From: an uncultured Rhodospirillales bacterium
GTDB taxonomy: Bacteria > Pseudomonadota > Alphaproteobacteria > Acetobacterales > Acetobacteraceae
Assembly (NCBI GenBank): GCA_903924855.1
Contig: CAIYCW010000107.1
Coordinates: forward strand, 1 to 64,000
Length of the DNA: 64,000 bases
Reading direction: 5' to 3'
Made by a program: the position numbers and the translations under genes. Shown one piece after another: positions 9,927 through 20,298 of the stretch (position 1 is the stretch's first letter; each line of letters begins with the position of its first letter). The notes beneath the pieces were generated by a model. It searched no databases, was not told the DNA's origin, and saw nothing but the letters and a program-made list of their open reading frames with translations.

Positions 9927-11191
9927 GCGTCGAGCCTGTCGATCATGCGTTGGGTGATGAGGCACAGGCCGGAGGCGGTGCGGCGGAAGCGCTTCGCGTC
10001 CAGCTCCGGGTCCTCGCCCACCACCAGGCCTTCGGGGATGCGCACGCCGCGATCGACGATGACACGGCTGAGGCGGGCGCCGCGGGCGACATCCACCTCC
10101 GGCAGGATCACGGCGCCATCGAGCGAGGTGAAGGAATGCACATGCACGTTGGTGGACAGCAGCGAGCGGCGGACGGCACCGCCCGAGACGATGCAGCCGC
10201 CGGAGACCAGCGAGGAGATCGCCGAGCCGCGCCTGCCATGGACGTCATGGACGAATTTGGCGGGGGCGGTCATTTCGCCATTGGTCCAGATCGGCCAGTT
10301 TCGGTCGAACAGGTCGAGATTGGGCAGGATGTCGGTGAGGTCGATATTGGCGTCGTAATAGGCGTCCAGCGTGCCGACATCGCGCCAATAGGGCAGGTGC
10401 TCGGCGCTGGAGCGCACGCAGGAGCGGGTGAAGGGGTGGGCCAGCGCCACGCCGTTCTCGACCAGATAGGGGATGATGTCCTTGCCGAAATCGCGCGATG
10501 AGGCCGGGTTGGCGGCGTCGCGCTTGAGCTGTTCGATGAGGAATTTGGTCTCGAACACATAGATGCCCATGCTGGCCAGCGACATCTCCTGATTGCCGGG
10601 CATGGGGGCCGGATTGGCGGGTTTTTCCTCGAAGGAGAGGATGCGGTCGGTCTCGTCCACATGCATGACGCCGAAGCCGCTGGCCCAGGCGCGCGGCACC
10701 TCGATGCAGCCGATGGTGACGTCTGCCCCGGCATTCACATGCTGTTGCAGCATCTGCTCGTAATCCATCTTGTAGATGTGATCGCCGGCGAGCAGGACGA
10801 TGTATTTCGGGTCGTAGCTCTCGATGATGTCGATGTTCTGATAGACCGCATCCGCGGTGCCGACATACCACTGGTCTTCCGAGACGCGCTGGCTGGCGGG
10901 CAGGATGTCGAAGGTTTCGTTGCGTTCGGAGCGAAAGAAGTTCCAGCCGCGCTGCAGATGGCGGATCAGGCTGTGCGCCTTGTACTGGGTTGCGACCGCC
11001 ATGCGGCGGATGCCGGAGTTCAGCGCGTTGGACAGGGCGAAATCGATGATGCGCAGCTTGCCGCCGAAATAGACGGCGGGTTTGGCGCGCACATCGGTGA
11101 GTTCCATCAGACGTGAACCGCGGCCGCCGGCGAGGACATAGGCCATGGCCTGGCGCGCCAGCGGTCCGGAGGCGGAGGTGGCCCCGTTCAT
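9923..11191 (-). CDS. glgC: Glucose-1-phosphate adenylyltransferase (ADP-glucose pyrophosphorylase)
   Basis: A 422-residue enzyme making ADP-glucose from ATP and glucose-1-phosphate, the committed step of glycogen synthesis. The nucleotidyltransferase motif is [13 protein letters not shown], followed by [28 protein letters not shown] and the GDHIYKMDY metal/substrate site. FEEKPANP is the sugar-phosphate region, and the C-terminal third is a left-handed beta-helix. I start at MNGATSASG, with GGGAG 9 nt upstream; about 55 in-frame residues further upstream overlap the glgB end and lack family similarity. Usually allosterically regulated by glycolytic intermediates (family knowledge). Confidence 0.96.
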   Translation of the reverse strand: MNGATSASGPLARQAMAYVLAGGRGSRLMELTDVRAKPAVYFGGKLRIIDFALSNALNSGIRRMAVATQYKAHSLIRHLQRGWNFFRSERNETFDILPASQRVSEDQWYVGTADAVYQNIDIIESYDPKYIVLLAGDHIYKMDYEQMLQQHVNAGADVTIGCIEVPRAWASGFGVMHVDETDRILSFEEKPANPAPMPGNQEMSLASMGIYVFETKFLIEQLKRDAANPASSRDFGKDIIPYLVENGVALAHPFTRSCVRSSAEHLPYWRDVGTLDAYYDANIDLTDILPNLDLFDRNWPIWTNGEMTAPAKFVHDVHGRRGSAISSLVSGGCIVSGGAVRRSLLSTNVHVHSFTSLDGAVILPEVDVARGARLSRVIVDRGVRIPEGLVVGEDPELDAKRFRRTASGLCLITQRMIDRLDA

Positions 11192-11225
11192 CACGATGTG
11201 CTCCCGAAATTTTGGGTGTTTGAGC

Positions 11226-13415
11226 TCATTTGACGGCTGGCCGCAAATAGATCGTGGCCAAGGGCGGGACAAATATCTGTGCCGAGGCGGGCAGGCCGTG
11301 GCTTGCGATCGGCACGGCCGTGACGCCGCCCTGATTGCCGGTGTTGGAGCCGCCATAGATGCTGGAATCGGTGTTCAGGATCTCCTCCCAAGGCCCTGTT
11401 GCGGGCAGTCCGATGCGGTAGAGCGGGCGGGGGACCGGGGTGAAGTTGGCGACCATCACCACGGGGCTGTCACCCGCGGCACCAAGGCGCATCCAGGCGA
11501 TGACGGATTGATCGCGGTCATCGGCCACGATCCAGCGGAAGCCCTCGGCCTCGCAGTCGCGCGCGTGCAGGGCGGGGGTTGCGCGGTAGAGGTGGTTGAG
11601 GTCGCGCACGCAGTCCTGCAGGCCCTTGTGCATCGGTGATGCAAGCGCCTGCCAGTGCAGTTCGCCCTCGCTGTCCCATTCGTGGCGTTGGCCGAATTCC
11701 TGGCCCATGAACAGCAGCTTCTTGCCGGGATGCGCCCACATGAAGGCGTAATAGGCGCGCAGGGTGGCGAATTTCTGCCAGTCATCGCCTGGGATGCGGC
11801 CCAGCATGGAGCCTTTTCCGTGCACCACCTCGTCATGCGAGATCGGCAGGATGAAGTTCTCCGAGAAGCCGTAGAGCAGGCCGAAGGTGAGCTTGTCGTG
11901 GTGCCAGCGGCGATGGACCGGGTCCTGGCCGAGATAGGCCAGGGTGTCGTTCATCCAGCCCATGTTCCATTTGAAGCCGAAGCCGAGGCCGCCGGCATCG
12001 GGCGGGGCGGTGACGCCGGGCCAGGCGGTGCTTTCCTCGGCGATCATCTGGATGCCGGCATGGCGGACATAGGCGGTGCCGTTGACGTGGCGCAGGAAGC
12101 CCACCGCTTCCTCGTTGGTGTTGCCGCCATGGCGGTTGGGCACCCATTCGCCCGACTTGCGGGAGTAGTCGAGGTAGAGCATCGAGGCCACCGCATCGAC
12201 GCGCAGGCCGTCGATATGGAACACGTCCAGCCAGTAGAGCGCGCTGGCCATCAGGAAGCCTGAGACCTCCTTGCGGCCGAAATTGTAGATCGCGGTGTTC
12301 CAATCCGGGTGGAAGCCCTGGCGCGGGTCCTGGTGCTCGTAAAGGGCGGTGCCGTCGAACTTTGCAAGGCCGTGCGCATCGGTTGGGAAATGCGCGGGCA
12401 CCCAGTCCAGGAACACGGCAAGGCCTGCCTGGTGGGCGCGGTTGACCAGGCGGGCGAAGCCATCCGCATCGCCGAAGCGGGCGGTGGCGGCGAACAGGCC
12501 GATCGGCTGGTAGCCCCAGCTGAGATCGAGCGGGTGTTCGGTGACCGGCATGAACTGCAGATGGGTGAAGCCGAGATCGACGGCGTAGGGGATCAGCCGG
12601 TCGGCGATCTGGTCATAGGTGAGGAAGCCGCCATCCTCGGCGCGCCGCCAGGAGCCGAGATGCACCTCGTAGATGCTCATCGGCAGGCGCCTGGCATTGG
12701 CCTGGGCGCGGTGGGCGAGATGGGCGTCGTCCTGCCAGGCGATCTGGGGTTGGCCTGCCACGATGGAGGCGGTGGAGGGGCGCAGCTCGGCGGCGCGGCC
12801 GACCGGGTCGGCCTTGAGCGGGCTGACTGTGCCGTGGCTGTCTCGGATTTCGTATTTGTAGACGGAACCTGGCTTCAGACCGGGCAGGAAGATCTCCCAC
12901 AAGCCGCTGCCGAGGCGTTTGCGCATCGGGTGCTGGCGGCCGTCCCAGGCGTTGAAATGGCCCACCACCGAGACGCGCTGGGCGTTGGGTGCCCAGACGG
13001 CGAAATGCACGCCATGGGTCCCTTCATGTTCGATGGGGTGGGCGCCGAGGCGGTTGTATAGCGCCTGGTGGGTGCCCTCGCAGAACAGGAAATCATCAAC
13101 GTCGCCCAGCACCGGGCCGTAGCGATAGGGGTCGTCCACGGTGGTGCTGCCGCCGCGATGATGGGCGATCAGCTCGTAGTGCAGCGGCAGGTCGGCATCC
13201 TTGAGGAAGACCTCGAAGAACCCGTCCTGATGCAGCCGCTCGAGCGGGAAGCTGTGGTGATGCAGCCGTACCTCGACGGCTGCGGCCCAGGGCAGGAAGG
13301 CGCGCAGCACGACGCCGCCCTTGACCTTGTGCGGGCCGAGCAGGGCGAACGGGTCGCCATGGCGGGCCTGCACCAGGGCCTCGATCTCTTCTGGGCTGGC
13401 CTTGTGCGGGTGCAC
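11226..13415 (-). CDS. glgB: 1,4-alpha-glucan branching enzyme
   Basis: A 729-residue GH13 branching enzyme that forms alpha-1,6 branch points. Residues 1-110 form the N1 module and 120-220 a CBM48. Catalytic residues are D407 in [12 protein letters not shown]460 in [10 protein letters not shown] and D528 in ISHDEVVHG. Length matches full-length GlgB. The start is GTG, 4 nt downstream of the glgP stop, which points to translational coupling. A 34-nt gap with its own SD precedes glgC. Confidence 0.95.
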   Translation of the reverse strand: MHPHKASPEEIEALVQARHGDPFALLGPHKVKGGVVLRAFLPWAAAVEVRLHHHSFPLERLHQDGFFEVFLKDADLPLHYELIAHHRGGSTTVDDPYRYGPVLGDVDDFLFCEGTHQALYNRLGAHPIEHEGTHGVHFAVWAPNAQRVSVVGHFNAWDGRQHPMRKRLGSGLWEIFLPGLKPGSVYKYEIRDSHGTVSPLKADPVGRAAELRPSTASIVAGQPQIAWQDDAHLAHRAQANARRLPMSIYEVHLGSWRRAEDGGFLTYDQIADRLIPYAVDLGFTHLQFMPVTEHPLDLSWGYQPIGLFAATARFGDADGFARLVNRAHQAGLAVFLDWVPAHFPTDAHGLAKFDGTALYEHQDPRQGFHPDWNTAIYNFGRKEVSGFLMASALYWLDVFHIDGLRVDAVASMLYLDYSRKSGEWVPNRHGGNTNEEAVGFLRHVNGTAYVRHAGIQMIAEESTAWPGVTAPPDAGGLGFGFKWNMGWMNDTLAYLGQDPVHRRWHHDKLTFGLLYGFSENFILPISHDEVVHGKGSMLGRIPGDDWQKFATLRAYYAFMWAHPGKKLLFMGQEFGQRHEWDSEGELHWQALASPMHKGLQDCVRDLNHLYRATPALHARDCEAEGFRWIVADDRDQSVIAWMRLGAAGDSPVVMVANFTPVPRPLYRIGLPATGPWEEILNTDSSIYGGSNTGNQGGVTAVPIASHGLPASAQIFVPPLATIYLRPAVK

Positions 13416-13419
13416 CTGG

Positions 13420-15921
13420 TCAGCCCTGCGGCGCGCTGGGGATGTTCCAGATGCGGGCGCAATAGTCGCTGATCGAGCGGTCCGAGGAGAACCAGCCCAT
13501 GTTGGCGGTGTTGATCACGCTGGCGCGCCACCAGCTGGCCGGGGTGGACCAGCGCTCGGCCACGTCGCGCTGGCGGGCGTAGTAGCTGTCGAAATCGGCG
13601 CAGAGCAGGAAATGGTCGTGATAGGTGAGGGCATCCGCCAGGTCCTTGTAGCGGTCCGGCTCGCCGGGGGAGAACACGCCGGAGCGGATGCTGTCCAGCA
13701 CGTCGCGCAGCATGGGCGAGGCTGCGATCAGGTCGCGGCTGTCGATGCCGTGCTCGGCGCGGCGTGTGGCCACTTCGGGTGTGGTCATGCCGAAGATGAA
13801 GATGTTGTCATCGCCGACATGGTCGCGGATCTCGACATTGGCGCCATCGAGCGTGCCGATGGTCAGCGCGCCATTGAGTGCCAGCTTCATGTTGCCGGTG
13901 CCCGAGGCCTCCATGCCGGCGGTGGAGATCTGCTCGGACAGGTCGGAGGCGGGGATGATCTTCTGGGCCAGCGAGACGTTGTAGTTGGGCAGGAAGGCGA
14001 TCTTGAGCGCGCCGCGCAGGGCGGGGTCGTTGTTGACGATGCGCGCCACGTCATGGGCGAGTTTGATGATCTGCTTGGCGCGGTGGTAGCTGGCGGCGGC
14101 CTTGCCGGCGAAGATCTTCACCCGCGGCTGCCAGTTGCGATGCGGCTGGGCGCGCATCGCCTCATAGAGCGCGATGGTCTCCATGATGTTGAGCAGCTGG
14201 CGCTTGTATTCATGGATGCGCTTGATCTGCACGTCGAACAGCGCGTCCGGATCGACGCGCACGCCGATCGTGTCGAAGATGGTGCGGGCCAGGACCTGCT
14301 TGTTGGCGCGGCGAATGGTGCGCAGCCGGTCATGCAGGTTGGTGTCGTCCGCATGGGCTTCGAGGTTTTTCAACAGGCCGACATGATCGAGGAATTCGGG
14401 GCCCAGAATGTCGGTGAGGCAGGTGGTGAGGCCGGGATTGGCCTCGAACAGCCAGCGCCGGAAGGTGATGCCGTTGGTGACGTTGGTGATGCGGTCCGGG
14501 TAGAGGCCGTGCAGGTCGCGGAAGACGCTTTGCTGGATCAGCTCGGAATGCAGGGCGGAGACGCCGTTGATGCGGTGCGAGCCGATGAAGGCGAGGTTGC
14601 CCATGCGCACCCGCCGTCCGGCCTGTTCGTCGATCAGCGAGACCGAGGCCATCAGGCGCCAGTCCTCCTTGTGGGTGACGCGCAGAATGTCCATCTGCCC
14701 GGCGTTGATGAGGTAGATGATCTGCATGTGGCGCGGCAGCAGCCGCTCCATCAGATGGACCGGCCAGGTTTCCAGCGCCTCGGGCAGCAAGGTGTGGTTG
14801 GTGTAGGAGAAGGTCTGGGTGGTGATGTCCCAGGCGACGTCCCAGGGGAGTTTGTGCTGATCGACCAGCAGGCGCATCAGCTCGGCGATGGCGATGGCGG
14901 GATGCGTGTCGTTGAGCTGGATCGAGGTGTAGTGCGGCAGGGAGGTGATGTCTCCGTGCTGCTCCATGTGGCGGCGCAGCAGGTCCTGCAGCGAGGCGGC
15001 CGAGAAGAAATATTCCTGGCGCAGACGCAGTTCCTGGCCCTCGGGCGTTTCGTCTGACGGGTAGAGCACCTGGGAGATGGCGTTGGCGCGGGCGCGCGCG
15101 GCGGAGGCGCCGACATGGTCGCCGCGGTTGAACGCATCAAGGCGCAGCGGATCGCCGGCGCGGGCGGTCCAGAGGCGCAGCGTGTTGACATGGGTGCCGC
15201 GCCAGCCGACCACCGGCGTGTCGTAGGCGACCGCATCGACGGTCTCGGACGGGGTCCAGATCGCGGCGACGCTGCCATCGGCACCGGGTTCGACCGTGCC
15301 GCCGAAGCCCACGTAATAGGTGATCTCGGGCCTGGCGAATTCCCAAGGGTTGCCGTTGGAGAGCCAGGTCTCCGGGAATTCCTGCTGCCAGCCATCCTTG
15401 ATCTGCTGGCGGAACAGGCCGTGATTGTAGCGGATGCCGTAGCCGTAGGCGGCGACCGACAAGGTGGCCATGCTTTCCATGAAGCAGGCGGCGAGGCGGC
15501 CGAGGCCGCCATTGCCAAGGGCTGCGTCCGGTTCAAGGTCCTGGATGGCATCGAGATCGACGCCAAGGCCGGCCAGGGCCTCGCGCATCGGGGCGAGCAG
15601 GCCGAGATTGTTGAGGCTGTCGAACAGCAGGCGGCCGATGAGGAATTCGAGGCTGAGATAATAGACCTGTTTGCGGCCCTCCGCGCGGGTGGCGCGGGAG
15701 GAGGGGATCCAGCGATCGACGATGCAGTCCCGGGCGGCGAGGGCGGTGGCCACGAACCAGTCGCGCGGGGTGGCGCGCTCGGGGTCCTTGCCGATCGAGT
15801 AGGTCATCTGTGCGACGACGGCCTGGCGCAGGGTTTCGGGGTCCATGGTCTCACCGGCGGGGGCCAGGCGGGTGGCGGCGTAGCCCTTGGCGCTGGCAGC
15901 GTGCTGGTTCGCTTGGTCCAT
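13420..15921 (-). CDS. glgP: Glycogen phosphorylase
   Basis: An 833-residue GT35 phosphorylase releasing glucose-1-phosphate from glycogen ends. The PLP-binding signature EASGTGNMK is present, with the Schiff-base Lys at about residue 679. YYLSLEFLIGR, GNGGLGRLAACF and the QLNDTHPA site are also typical. Two in-frame ATGs lie 9 nt apart. I prefer the inner one (15921) because GAGG sits 9 nt before it, whereas for the outer ATG (15930) it is directly adjacent. This is the first gene of the glgP-B-C-A-X/malQ unit. The promoter should lie in 15931-16149, a 219-nt divergent spacer shared with a DoxX-like gene, where I see no recognisable operator. Confidence 0.95.
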   Translation of the reverse strand: MDQANQHAASAKGYAATRLAPAGETMDPETLRQAVVAQMTYSIGKDPERATPRDWFVATALAARDCIVDRWIPSSRATRAEGRKQVYYLSLEFLIGRLLFDSLNNLGLLAPMREALAGLGVDLDAIQDLEPDAALGNGGLGRLAACFMESMATLSVAAYGYGIRYNHGLFRQQIKDGWQQEFPETWLSNGNPWEFARPEITYYVGFGGTVEPGADGSVAAIWTPSETVDAVAYDTPVVGWRGTHVNTLRLWTARAGDPLRLDAFNRGDHVGASAARARANAISQVLYPSDETPEGQELRLRQEYFFSAASLQDLLRRHMEQHGDITSLPHYTSIQLNDTHPAIAIAELMRLLVDQHKLPWDVAWDITTQTFSYTNHTLLPEALETWPVHLMERLLPRHMQIIYLINAGQMDILRVTHKEDWRLMASVSLIDEQAGRRVRMGNLAFIGSHRINGVSALHSELIQQSVFRDLHGLYPDRITNVTNGITFRRWLFEANPGLTTCLTDILGPEFLDHVGLLKNLEAHADDTNLHDRLRTIRRANKQVLARTIFDTIGVRVDPDALFDVQIKRIHEYKRQLLNIMETIALYEAMRAQPHRNWQPRVKIFAGKAAASYHRAKQIIKLAHDVARIVNNDPALRGALKIAFLPNYNVSLAQKIIPASDLSEQISTAGMEASGTGNMKLALNGALTIGTLDGANVEIRDHVGDDNIFIFGMTTPEVATRRAEHGIDSRDLIAASPMLRDVLDSIRSGVFSPGEPDRYKDLADALTYHDHFLLCADFDSYYARQRDVAERWSTPASWWRASVINTANMGWFSSDRSISDYCARIWNIPSAPQG

Positions 15922-16149
15922 CGGTCCCATCCTCAGGCAAAGTGCAGTATGGTCGGTTCATGCGCCCCGGCGTTGCGGCATGAACATACCTCGCCATTGG
16001 GCTCTAACACGAAACGTGCTGCAACGCGTCATCACAGAATATGGGAAATTGTTGTGTTTTCGATGGCGGGGACCACTTGCCGCCTGAGCGCTGTGCGGAT
16101 CTGTCGGGATGCCCTGGCGATAGCTTAACTCTTGCAGAATGAGGGACTT

Positions 16150-16563
16150 ATGAACACCAAGATGTCGGATGGTGCGATGCTGGCGGGGCGCGTGTTGATG
16201 GCGCTGCTGTTTCTGCAGGCCGGGATCGGTCAGGTGATGGGGCCGGCCCGCATCATCGCCAATATCGCCAAAAGCGGCTTGCCGTTGCCCGAGGTGAGCT
16301 ATGCCGTCTCGGTGGTGGTGCTGCTGGGGGCCGGGCTTGGAGTGTTGCTTGGCGTGAAGTTTCGCTGGGCTGCCCTGGCACTGGCGGCCTACTGCCTGTT
16401 CACCGCTTGGGTGTTTCACTATGCGCCGGGTGATGGCGGGCAGATGTCGCATTTCTACAAGGATGTGGCGCTGGCCGGCGGATTGCTGTGCATGGCGCTC
16501 AACGATGCCGGGGCGTTCAGCCTGGATGCGATGCTGGGCGCGCGCCGCAGCGCACTTGGCTGA
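16150..16563 (+). CDS. DoxX-family membrane protein
   Basis: A 137-residue integral membrane protein with about four hydrophobic helices. It has the DoxX pattern GRVLMALLFLQAGIGQVMG in the first helix and the later FHYAPGDGGQMSHFYKDVALAGGLL segment. DoxX-like proteins are linked to redox or thiol metabolism in some bacteria, but the function here is unknown. The start is the ATG at 16150, preceded by GAGGG. It is transcribed divergently from the glycogen operon. Confidence 0.85.
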   Translation: MNTKMSDGAMLAGRVLMALLFLQAGIGQVMGPARIIANIAKSGLPLPEVSYAVSVVVLLGAGLGVLLGVKFRWAALALAAYCLFTAWVFHYAPGDGGQMSHFYKDVALAGGLLCMALNDAGAFSLDAMLGARRSALG

Positions 16564-16579
16564 ACGGCGCGTTCCGCAG

Positions 16580-16609
16580 GCCTCGCCGCGTTTTGTGACG
16601 TGGCGAGGC
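16580..16609. terminator. Bidirectional terminator hairpin between convergent genes
   Basis: GCCTCGCCGCG-TTTTGTGA-CGTGGCGAGGC forms an 11-bp stem with one G-T wobble and an 8-nt loop. It sits between the convergent DoxX-like and ugd genes and is well placed to end both transcripts. Confidence 0.6.
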
Positions 16610-16620
16610 GTGCGGTGCAG

Positions 16621-17937
16621 CTAGAGGACGGGCGGGCGGCCGATCGAGTGGTAGGTGATGCCGGCCTCGCGCATCGCCGCCGGCTCGTAGATGTTGCGCA
16701 GATCGACGATCAGCCGGCCGCGCATGGCCGATTTCAGCTGGGCTGGCGTGAGGGCGCGGAACTCGTTCCATTCGGTGACGATGACCAGCAGATCGGCTCC
16801 GGTGCAGGCCTCGAGGGCGGAGCTGCAATAGATGGTCTCGGGTGGCAGGAGCGGGCGGGCCTGCTGGATGCCTTCGGGGTCGAAGGCGCGCACCACGGCG
16901 CCCTCGCCGATCAGGCGGGCGGCGATGGAGATGGAGGGTGCGTCGCGCATGTCGTCCGTCTCGGGCTTGAAGGTCAGGCCGAGCATGGCGACGGTGAGGC
17001 CGCGCACCGAGCCGCCGGCCGCGTGCATGACGCGGGTGGCCATGCCGGCCTTGCGGGCATCGTTGACCGAGACGACGGTTTCCACGAGGCGGGTGGGAGC
17101 GCCGGCATCCTGTGCGATGCGGCTCAGTGCCAGCGTGTCCTTCGGGAAGCAGGAGCCGCCGAAGCCTGGGCCCGGGTGGAGGAATTTGCGGCCGATGCGG
17201 CCATCAAGCCCGATGCCGCGGGAGACATCCTGCACATCGGCGCCGACGCGTTCGCACAGATCGGCCATCTCGTTGATGAAGGTGACCTTCATGGCGAGGA
17301 AGGCGTTGGCTGCGTATTTGATCAGCTCGGCGGTTTCGATCGAGGTGAAGACGATCGGCGCCTCGATCAGATAGAGCGGGCGGTAGAGCCTGCGCAGCGT
17401 CTCGCGGGCGTGGTCGGTGTCGCAGCCGATGACGACGCGGTCCGGGCGCATGAAATCGCCGATCGCGTTGCCTTCGCGCAGGAATTCCGGGTTGGAGGCG
17501 ACATGCACCTCAAGGTCTGGGCGGGCATGGGCCAGGATTTCGGCGACCTTGCGTCCGGTGCCGACCGGCACGGTGGATTTGGTGACGACGACGGTCGGCC
17601 GTTCTAGCACCTTTGCCACCTCCTCGACGGCGGCGAAGACGTAGGTGAGATCGGCGTGGCCGTCACCGCGGCGCGACGGCGTGCCGACGGCGATGAACAC
17701 CACCTCGGCGCCGGTGACGGCGGCTTTCAGGTCGCGACCGAACGTGAGGCGGGAGGCGGCCACGTTCTCGGCGACCAGCGTGTCCAGACCGGGCTCGTAG
17801 ATCGGCAGCCTGCCGTCCAGCAGCGCTTCGAGTTTGGCGTTGTCCGCCTCGACCACGGCGACCTCGTTGCCGAACTCGGCGAAACAGGCCGCTGAGACCA
17901 GACCAACATAGCCGCCGCCGACCACTGCAATGCGCAT
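16621..17937 (-). CDS. ugd: UDP-glucose 6-dehydrogenase
   Basis: A 438-residue NAD-dependent enzyme oxidising UDP-glucose to UDP-glucuronate for surface polysaccharides. The N-terminal Rossmann motif is VVGGGYVGLVSAACFAEFG. STVPVGTG, NPEFLREGNAI and KYAANAFLAMKVTFINE are typical. The catalytic Cys263 lies in PGFGGSCFPKDT. The C-terminal UDP-binding domain contains LGLTFKPETDDMRDAPS. Length is normal. The gene is monocistronic and convergent with the DoxX-like gene. No exopolysaccharide genes adjoin it. Confidence 0.95.
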   Translation of the reverse strand: MRIAVVGGGYVGLVSAACFAEFGNEVAVVEADNAKLEALLDGRLPIYEPGLDTLVAENVAASRLTFGRDLKAAVTGAEVVFIAVGTPSRRGDGHADLTYVFAAVEEVAKVLERPTVVVTKSTVPVGTGRKVAEILAHARPDLEVHVASNPEFLREGNAIGDFMRPDRVVIGCDTDHARETLRRLYRPLYLIEAPIVFTSIETAELIKYAANAFLAMKVTFINEMADLCERVGADVQDVSRGIGLDGRIGRKFLHPGPGFGGSCFPKDTLALSRIAQDAGAPTRLVETVVSVNDARKAGMATRVMHAAGGSVRGLTVAMLGLTFKPETDDMRDAPSISIAARLIGEGAVVRAFDPEGIQQARPLLPPETIYCSSALEACTGADLLVIVTEWNEFRALTPAQLKSAMRGRLIVDLRNIYEPAAMREAGITYHSIGRPPVL

Positions 17938-18020
17938 CTAAGCCCCGCCTGAACTGCTGACTGTCAATGGGGCGGAGAGCTACGCGATCGGTCGGGAGCG
18001 GTCAAACTTCGCGGGGCTGG

Positions 18021-18209
18021 TCAGGGGTCGATGGCCTCTGCGCAGGCATCGGTGGGCTCGGCTGCGACATGGCCCGCCAGGGGGACGATTTTCAGCACGG
18101 CGGAGCCCACGCGGCAGGGGGCGGCGGCGAGGCCGCAGCCGGCGAGCGGGGCGGTGAGGGCCGCGAGGCAGGCTGCCAGGCGGAGGATGCGGTGCGATGT
18201 GCGGATCAT
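18021..18209 (-). CDS. Small lipoprotein, DUF6726-like
   Basis: A 62-residue protein with a lipoprotein signal: a basic start, a hydrophobic helix and the lipobox LAGC at about residues 22-25. The mature part is only about 38 residues, with motifs PCRVGSAVLKIVPLAGHVAA and DACAEAID. That pattern matches the small family I remember as DUF6726; the assignment is from memory. GGGGAGA precedes the ATG. The function is unknown. It is divergent from selO. Confidence 0.7.
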   Translation of the reverse strand: MIRTSHRILRLAACLAALTAPLAGCGLAAAPCRVGSAVLKIVPLAGHVAAEPTDACAEAIDP

Positions 18210-18276
18210 TCGGCGATCTCCCCTTGCCACACGGGCCAGCCCTGGCATGTGTAGGGCTCCCAGTCACGAGTCTGCC

Positions 18277-19731
18277 ATGCCGTTCTCTGCCATGTATCGT
18301 CCATCCACCGCCCATGCGGCACTGGGTGAGGAATTCTACGATGTGGTGGAGCCGGCGCGCTTCCCCCGCCATGTGCTGCGCCATCGCGATCAGAAGGCCG
18401 CGGCGCGGGTGGGGCTGGACGGGTTGGACGCGGCGGAATGGATCGCGCATTTCGGCCGGTTCGAGCCATTGCCGGGCAGTTTCCCGAAGCCGCTGGCGCT
18501 GCGCTATCACGGCCATCAGTTCCGCAGCTACAATCCCGATCTGGGCGATGGGCGCGGGTTTCTGTTCGCCCAGGCGTATGATGTGCAGGATCAGCGCCTG
18601 CTGGATTTCGGCACCAAGGGCAGCGGCACCACGCCGTGGTCGCGCGCGGGGGATGGGCGGCTGACGCTGAAGGGCGGCGTGCGCGAGGTGCTGGCCACCA
18701 GCATGCTGGCGGCCCTTGGGGTCAACACGTCACGCAGTTTCAGCCTGATCGAGACCGGCGAGGATCTGTATCGCGGGGATGAGCCGTCTCCGGCGCGCTC
18801 CTCGGTGCTGGTGCGTCTGAGCCATTCGCATATCCGCATCGGTAGTTTTCAGCGCCTGGCCTTTCTGGGGCAGACGGAGAACATCGTGCGGCTGATGGAC
18901 CACACGATCCGGCATCACATGCCGGAGGTTTGGGTGGAGGATATGGCCGCGCGGGCCGCCCTGTTCCTGGGTGAGGTGACGCGGCGCGTGGCGCGCACCG
19001 GGGCACAGTGGATGGTGGCGGGGTTCGTGCACGGGGTGTTGAACACCGACAACATCAACGTGACCGGTGAGAGCTTCGATTACGGGCCGTGGCGGTTTCT
19101 GCCGACCTATGATCCGGCTTTCACAGCGGCGTATTTCGATCATTCCGGGCTTTACGCCTATGGCCGCCAGCCGGAGACGCTGATGTGGAACCTGGCAAGG
19201 CTTGCCGGAACGCTGCTGCCGATTGCCGACAAATCGGCGCTGGAGGCGGCGTTGGGCGGGTTTGGCGAGGCGTTGCACGCGGAATTCACGCATGTGCTGC
19301 TGTACCGTCTGGGGCTGCGGCCTTTGGGTGATGCGCGCGATGCGGCGCTTGCGCGGGGGTTCTTCAGCTTTCTGCAGGAAAGCCAGGCGCCGTTTGCCGA
19401 TGCGTTCTTCGACTGGTGGGGCGGGGTTGCGCGGGCGGCGCAGGCCGATGCCGGACCGCGGGGTGCATTCTATGCCAGCGCCGCCTTCGATCCGGTGCGG
19501 GCACAGCTGGCCGAGTTCGCGCCGAGCCGCGAGGACGGGCTGGATGATCCGTTCTGGCGGTTGGAGGGGCCGCCCAGGCTGCTGATCGAGGATGTCGAGG
19601 CGTTGTGGGCGCCGATCGCCGAGCGGGATGACTGGAGCGCGTTTGAAGCCAAATTGGCTGGGATCGCCAGGATGTCTGAAGTTTTGGACATGCGGGCGGC
19701 GATGCTGGCCCGTTCTGGCAAATCAGATTAG
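18277..19731 (+). CDS. selO: Protein adenylyltransferase SelO (YdiU/UPF0061 pseudokinase)
   Basis: A 484-residue SelO-family protein. The family transfers AMP from ATP to Ser, Thr or Tyr residues of target proteins, with a role in oxidative-stress responses (established for E. coli and human SelO). Visible hallmarks are LALRYHGHQFRSYNPDLGDGRG, DFGTKGSGTTPWSR, the segment LTLKGGVREVLATSMLAALGV, HGVLNTDNINVTGESFDYGPW and FDHSGLYAYGRQPE. The first plausible ATG is 18277; another lies 15 nt further in, and neither has a strong SD. Bacterial forms lack selenocysteine, and the protein ends in a normal stop. The next gene, glutathione peroxidase, follows after 36 nt and may be co-transcribed. Confidence 0.93.
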   Translation: MPFSAMYRPSTAHAALGEEFYDVVEPARFPRHVLRHRDQKAAARVGLDGLDAAEWIAHFGRFEPLPGSFPKPLALRYHGHQFRSYNPDLGDGRGFLFAQAYDVQDQRLLDFGTKGSGTTPWSRAGDGRLTLKGGVREVLATSMLAALGVNTSRSFSLIETGEDLYRGDEPSPARSSVLVRLSHSHIRIGSFQRLAFLGQTENIVRLMDHTIRHHMPEVWVEDMAARAALFLGEVTRRVARTGAQWMVAGFVHGVLNTDNINVTGESFDYGPWRFLPTYDPAFTAAYFDHSGLYAYGRQPETLMWNLARLAGTLLPIADKSALEAALGGFGEALHAEFTHVLLYRLGLRPLGDARDAALARGFFSFLQESQAPFADAFFDWWGGVARAAQADAGPRGAFYASAAFDPVRAQLAEFAPSREDGLDDPFWRLEGPPRLLIEDVEALWAPIAERDDWSAFEAKLAGIARMSEVLDMRAAMLARSGKSD

Positions 19732-19767
19732 GCTGTCATTCAACGAATAAGGCTGCGAGAAACAACG

Positions 19768-20241
19768 ATGCCGGTTCATGAATTCAATGTGCGTCGTGCC
19801 GATGGTGAGCCTGCAAGCCTTGGGACCTATGTCGGCCATGTGCTTTTGATCGTGAATGTTGCGTCGCGTTGCGGTTTTACGCCGCAATATGCGGGGCTGC
19901 AGGCGCTGCATGCGCGCTATCATGATCGCGGCTTCTCGGTGCTGGGATTTCCCTGCAATCAGTTTGGCGCGCAGGAGCCGGGAACGGATGCGGAGATCCG
20001 CGCGTTCTGCGACATGACCTACAAGGTCACGTTTCCGATCTTTGCGAAGATCGATGTGAACGGGCCCAAGGCGGACCCGCTCTACACCTGGCTGAAATCC
20101 AAGAAGGGCGGGCTGCTGGGCAGCGCCATCAAGTGGAACTTCACCAAGTTTCTGATCGACCGGCACGGGCATGTGGTGGAGCGCTATGCGCCGACCACCA
20201 CGCCGGAGGCGATTGCGCCGGATGTCGAGAAGCTGCTGTAG
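19768..20241 (+). CDS. Glutathione peroxidase family protein
   Basis: A 157-residue thiol peroxidase reducing peroxides with glutathione or thioredoxin. The peroxidatic Cys35 lies in NVASRCGFTPQY, Gln69 in FPCNQFGAQEPG and Trp123 in KWNFTKFLID, so the catalytic set is complete. Cys replaces selenocysteine, as in most bacterial enzymes. There is no signal peptide, so it is cytoplasmic. It follows selO by 36 nt, and both relate to oxidative stress. Confidence 0.95.
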   Translation: MPVHEFNVRRADGEPASLGTYVGHVLLIVNVASRCGFTPQYAGLQALHARYHDRGFSVLGFPCNQFGAQEPGTDAEIRAFCDMTYKVTFPIFAKIDVNGPKADPLYTWLKSKKGGLLGSAIKWNFTKFLIDRHGHVVERYAPTTTPEAIAPDVEKLL

Positions 20242-20260
20242 CAGGCGGGCTCAGGGATCA

Positions 20261-20289
20261 TCCGTCATTGCGCGCGGCGCAATGACGGA
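20261..20289. repeat. CATTGCG-type inverted repeat, likely bidirectional terminator
   Basis: TCCGTCATTGCGC-GCG-GCGCAATGACGGA is a perfect 13-bp stem with a 3-nt loop. It lies between the convergent glutathione peroxidase and hemC genes. The CATTGCG/CGCAATGACG core is shared with a repeat at 58668, indicating a dispersed family. Confidence 0.7.
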
Positions 20290-20298
20290 AGCACGGCT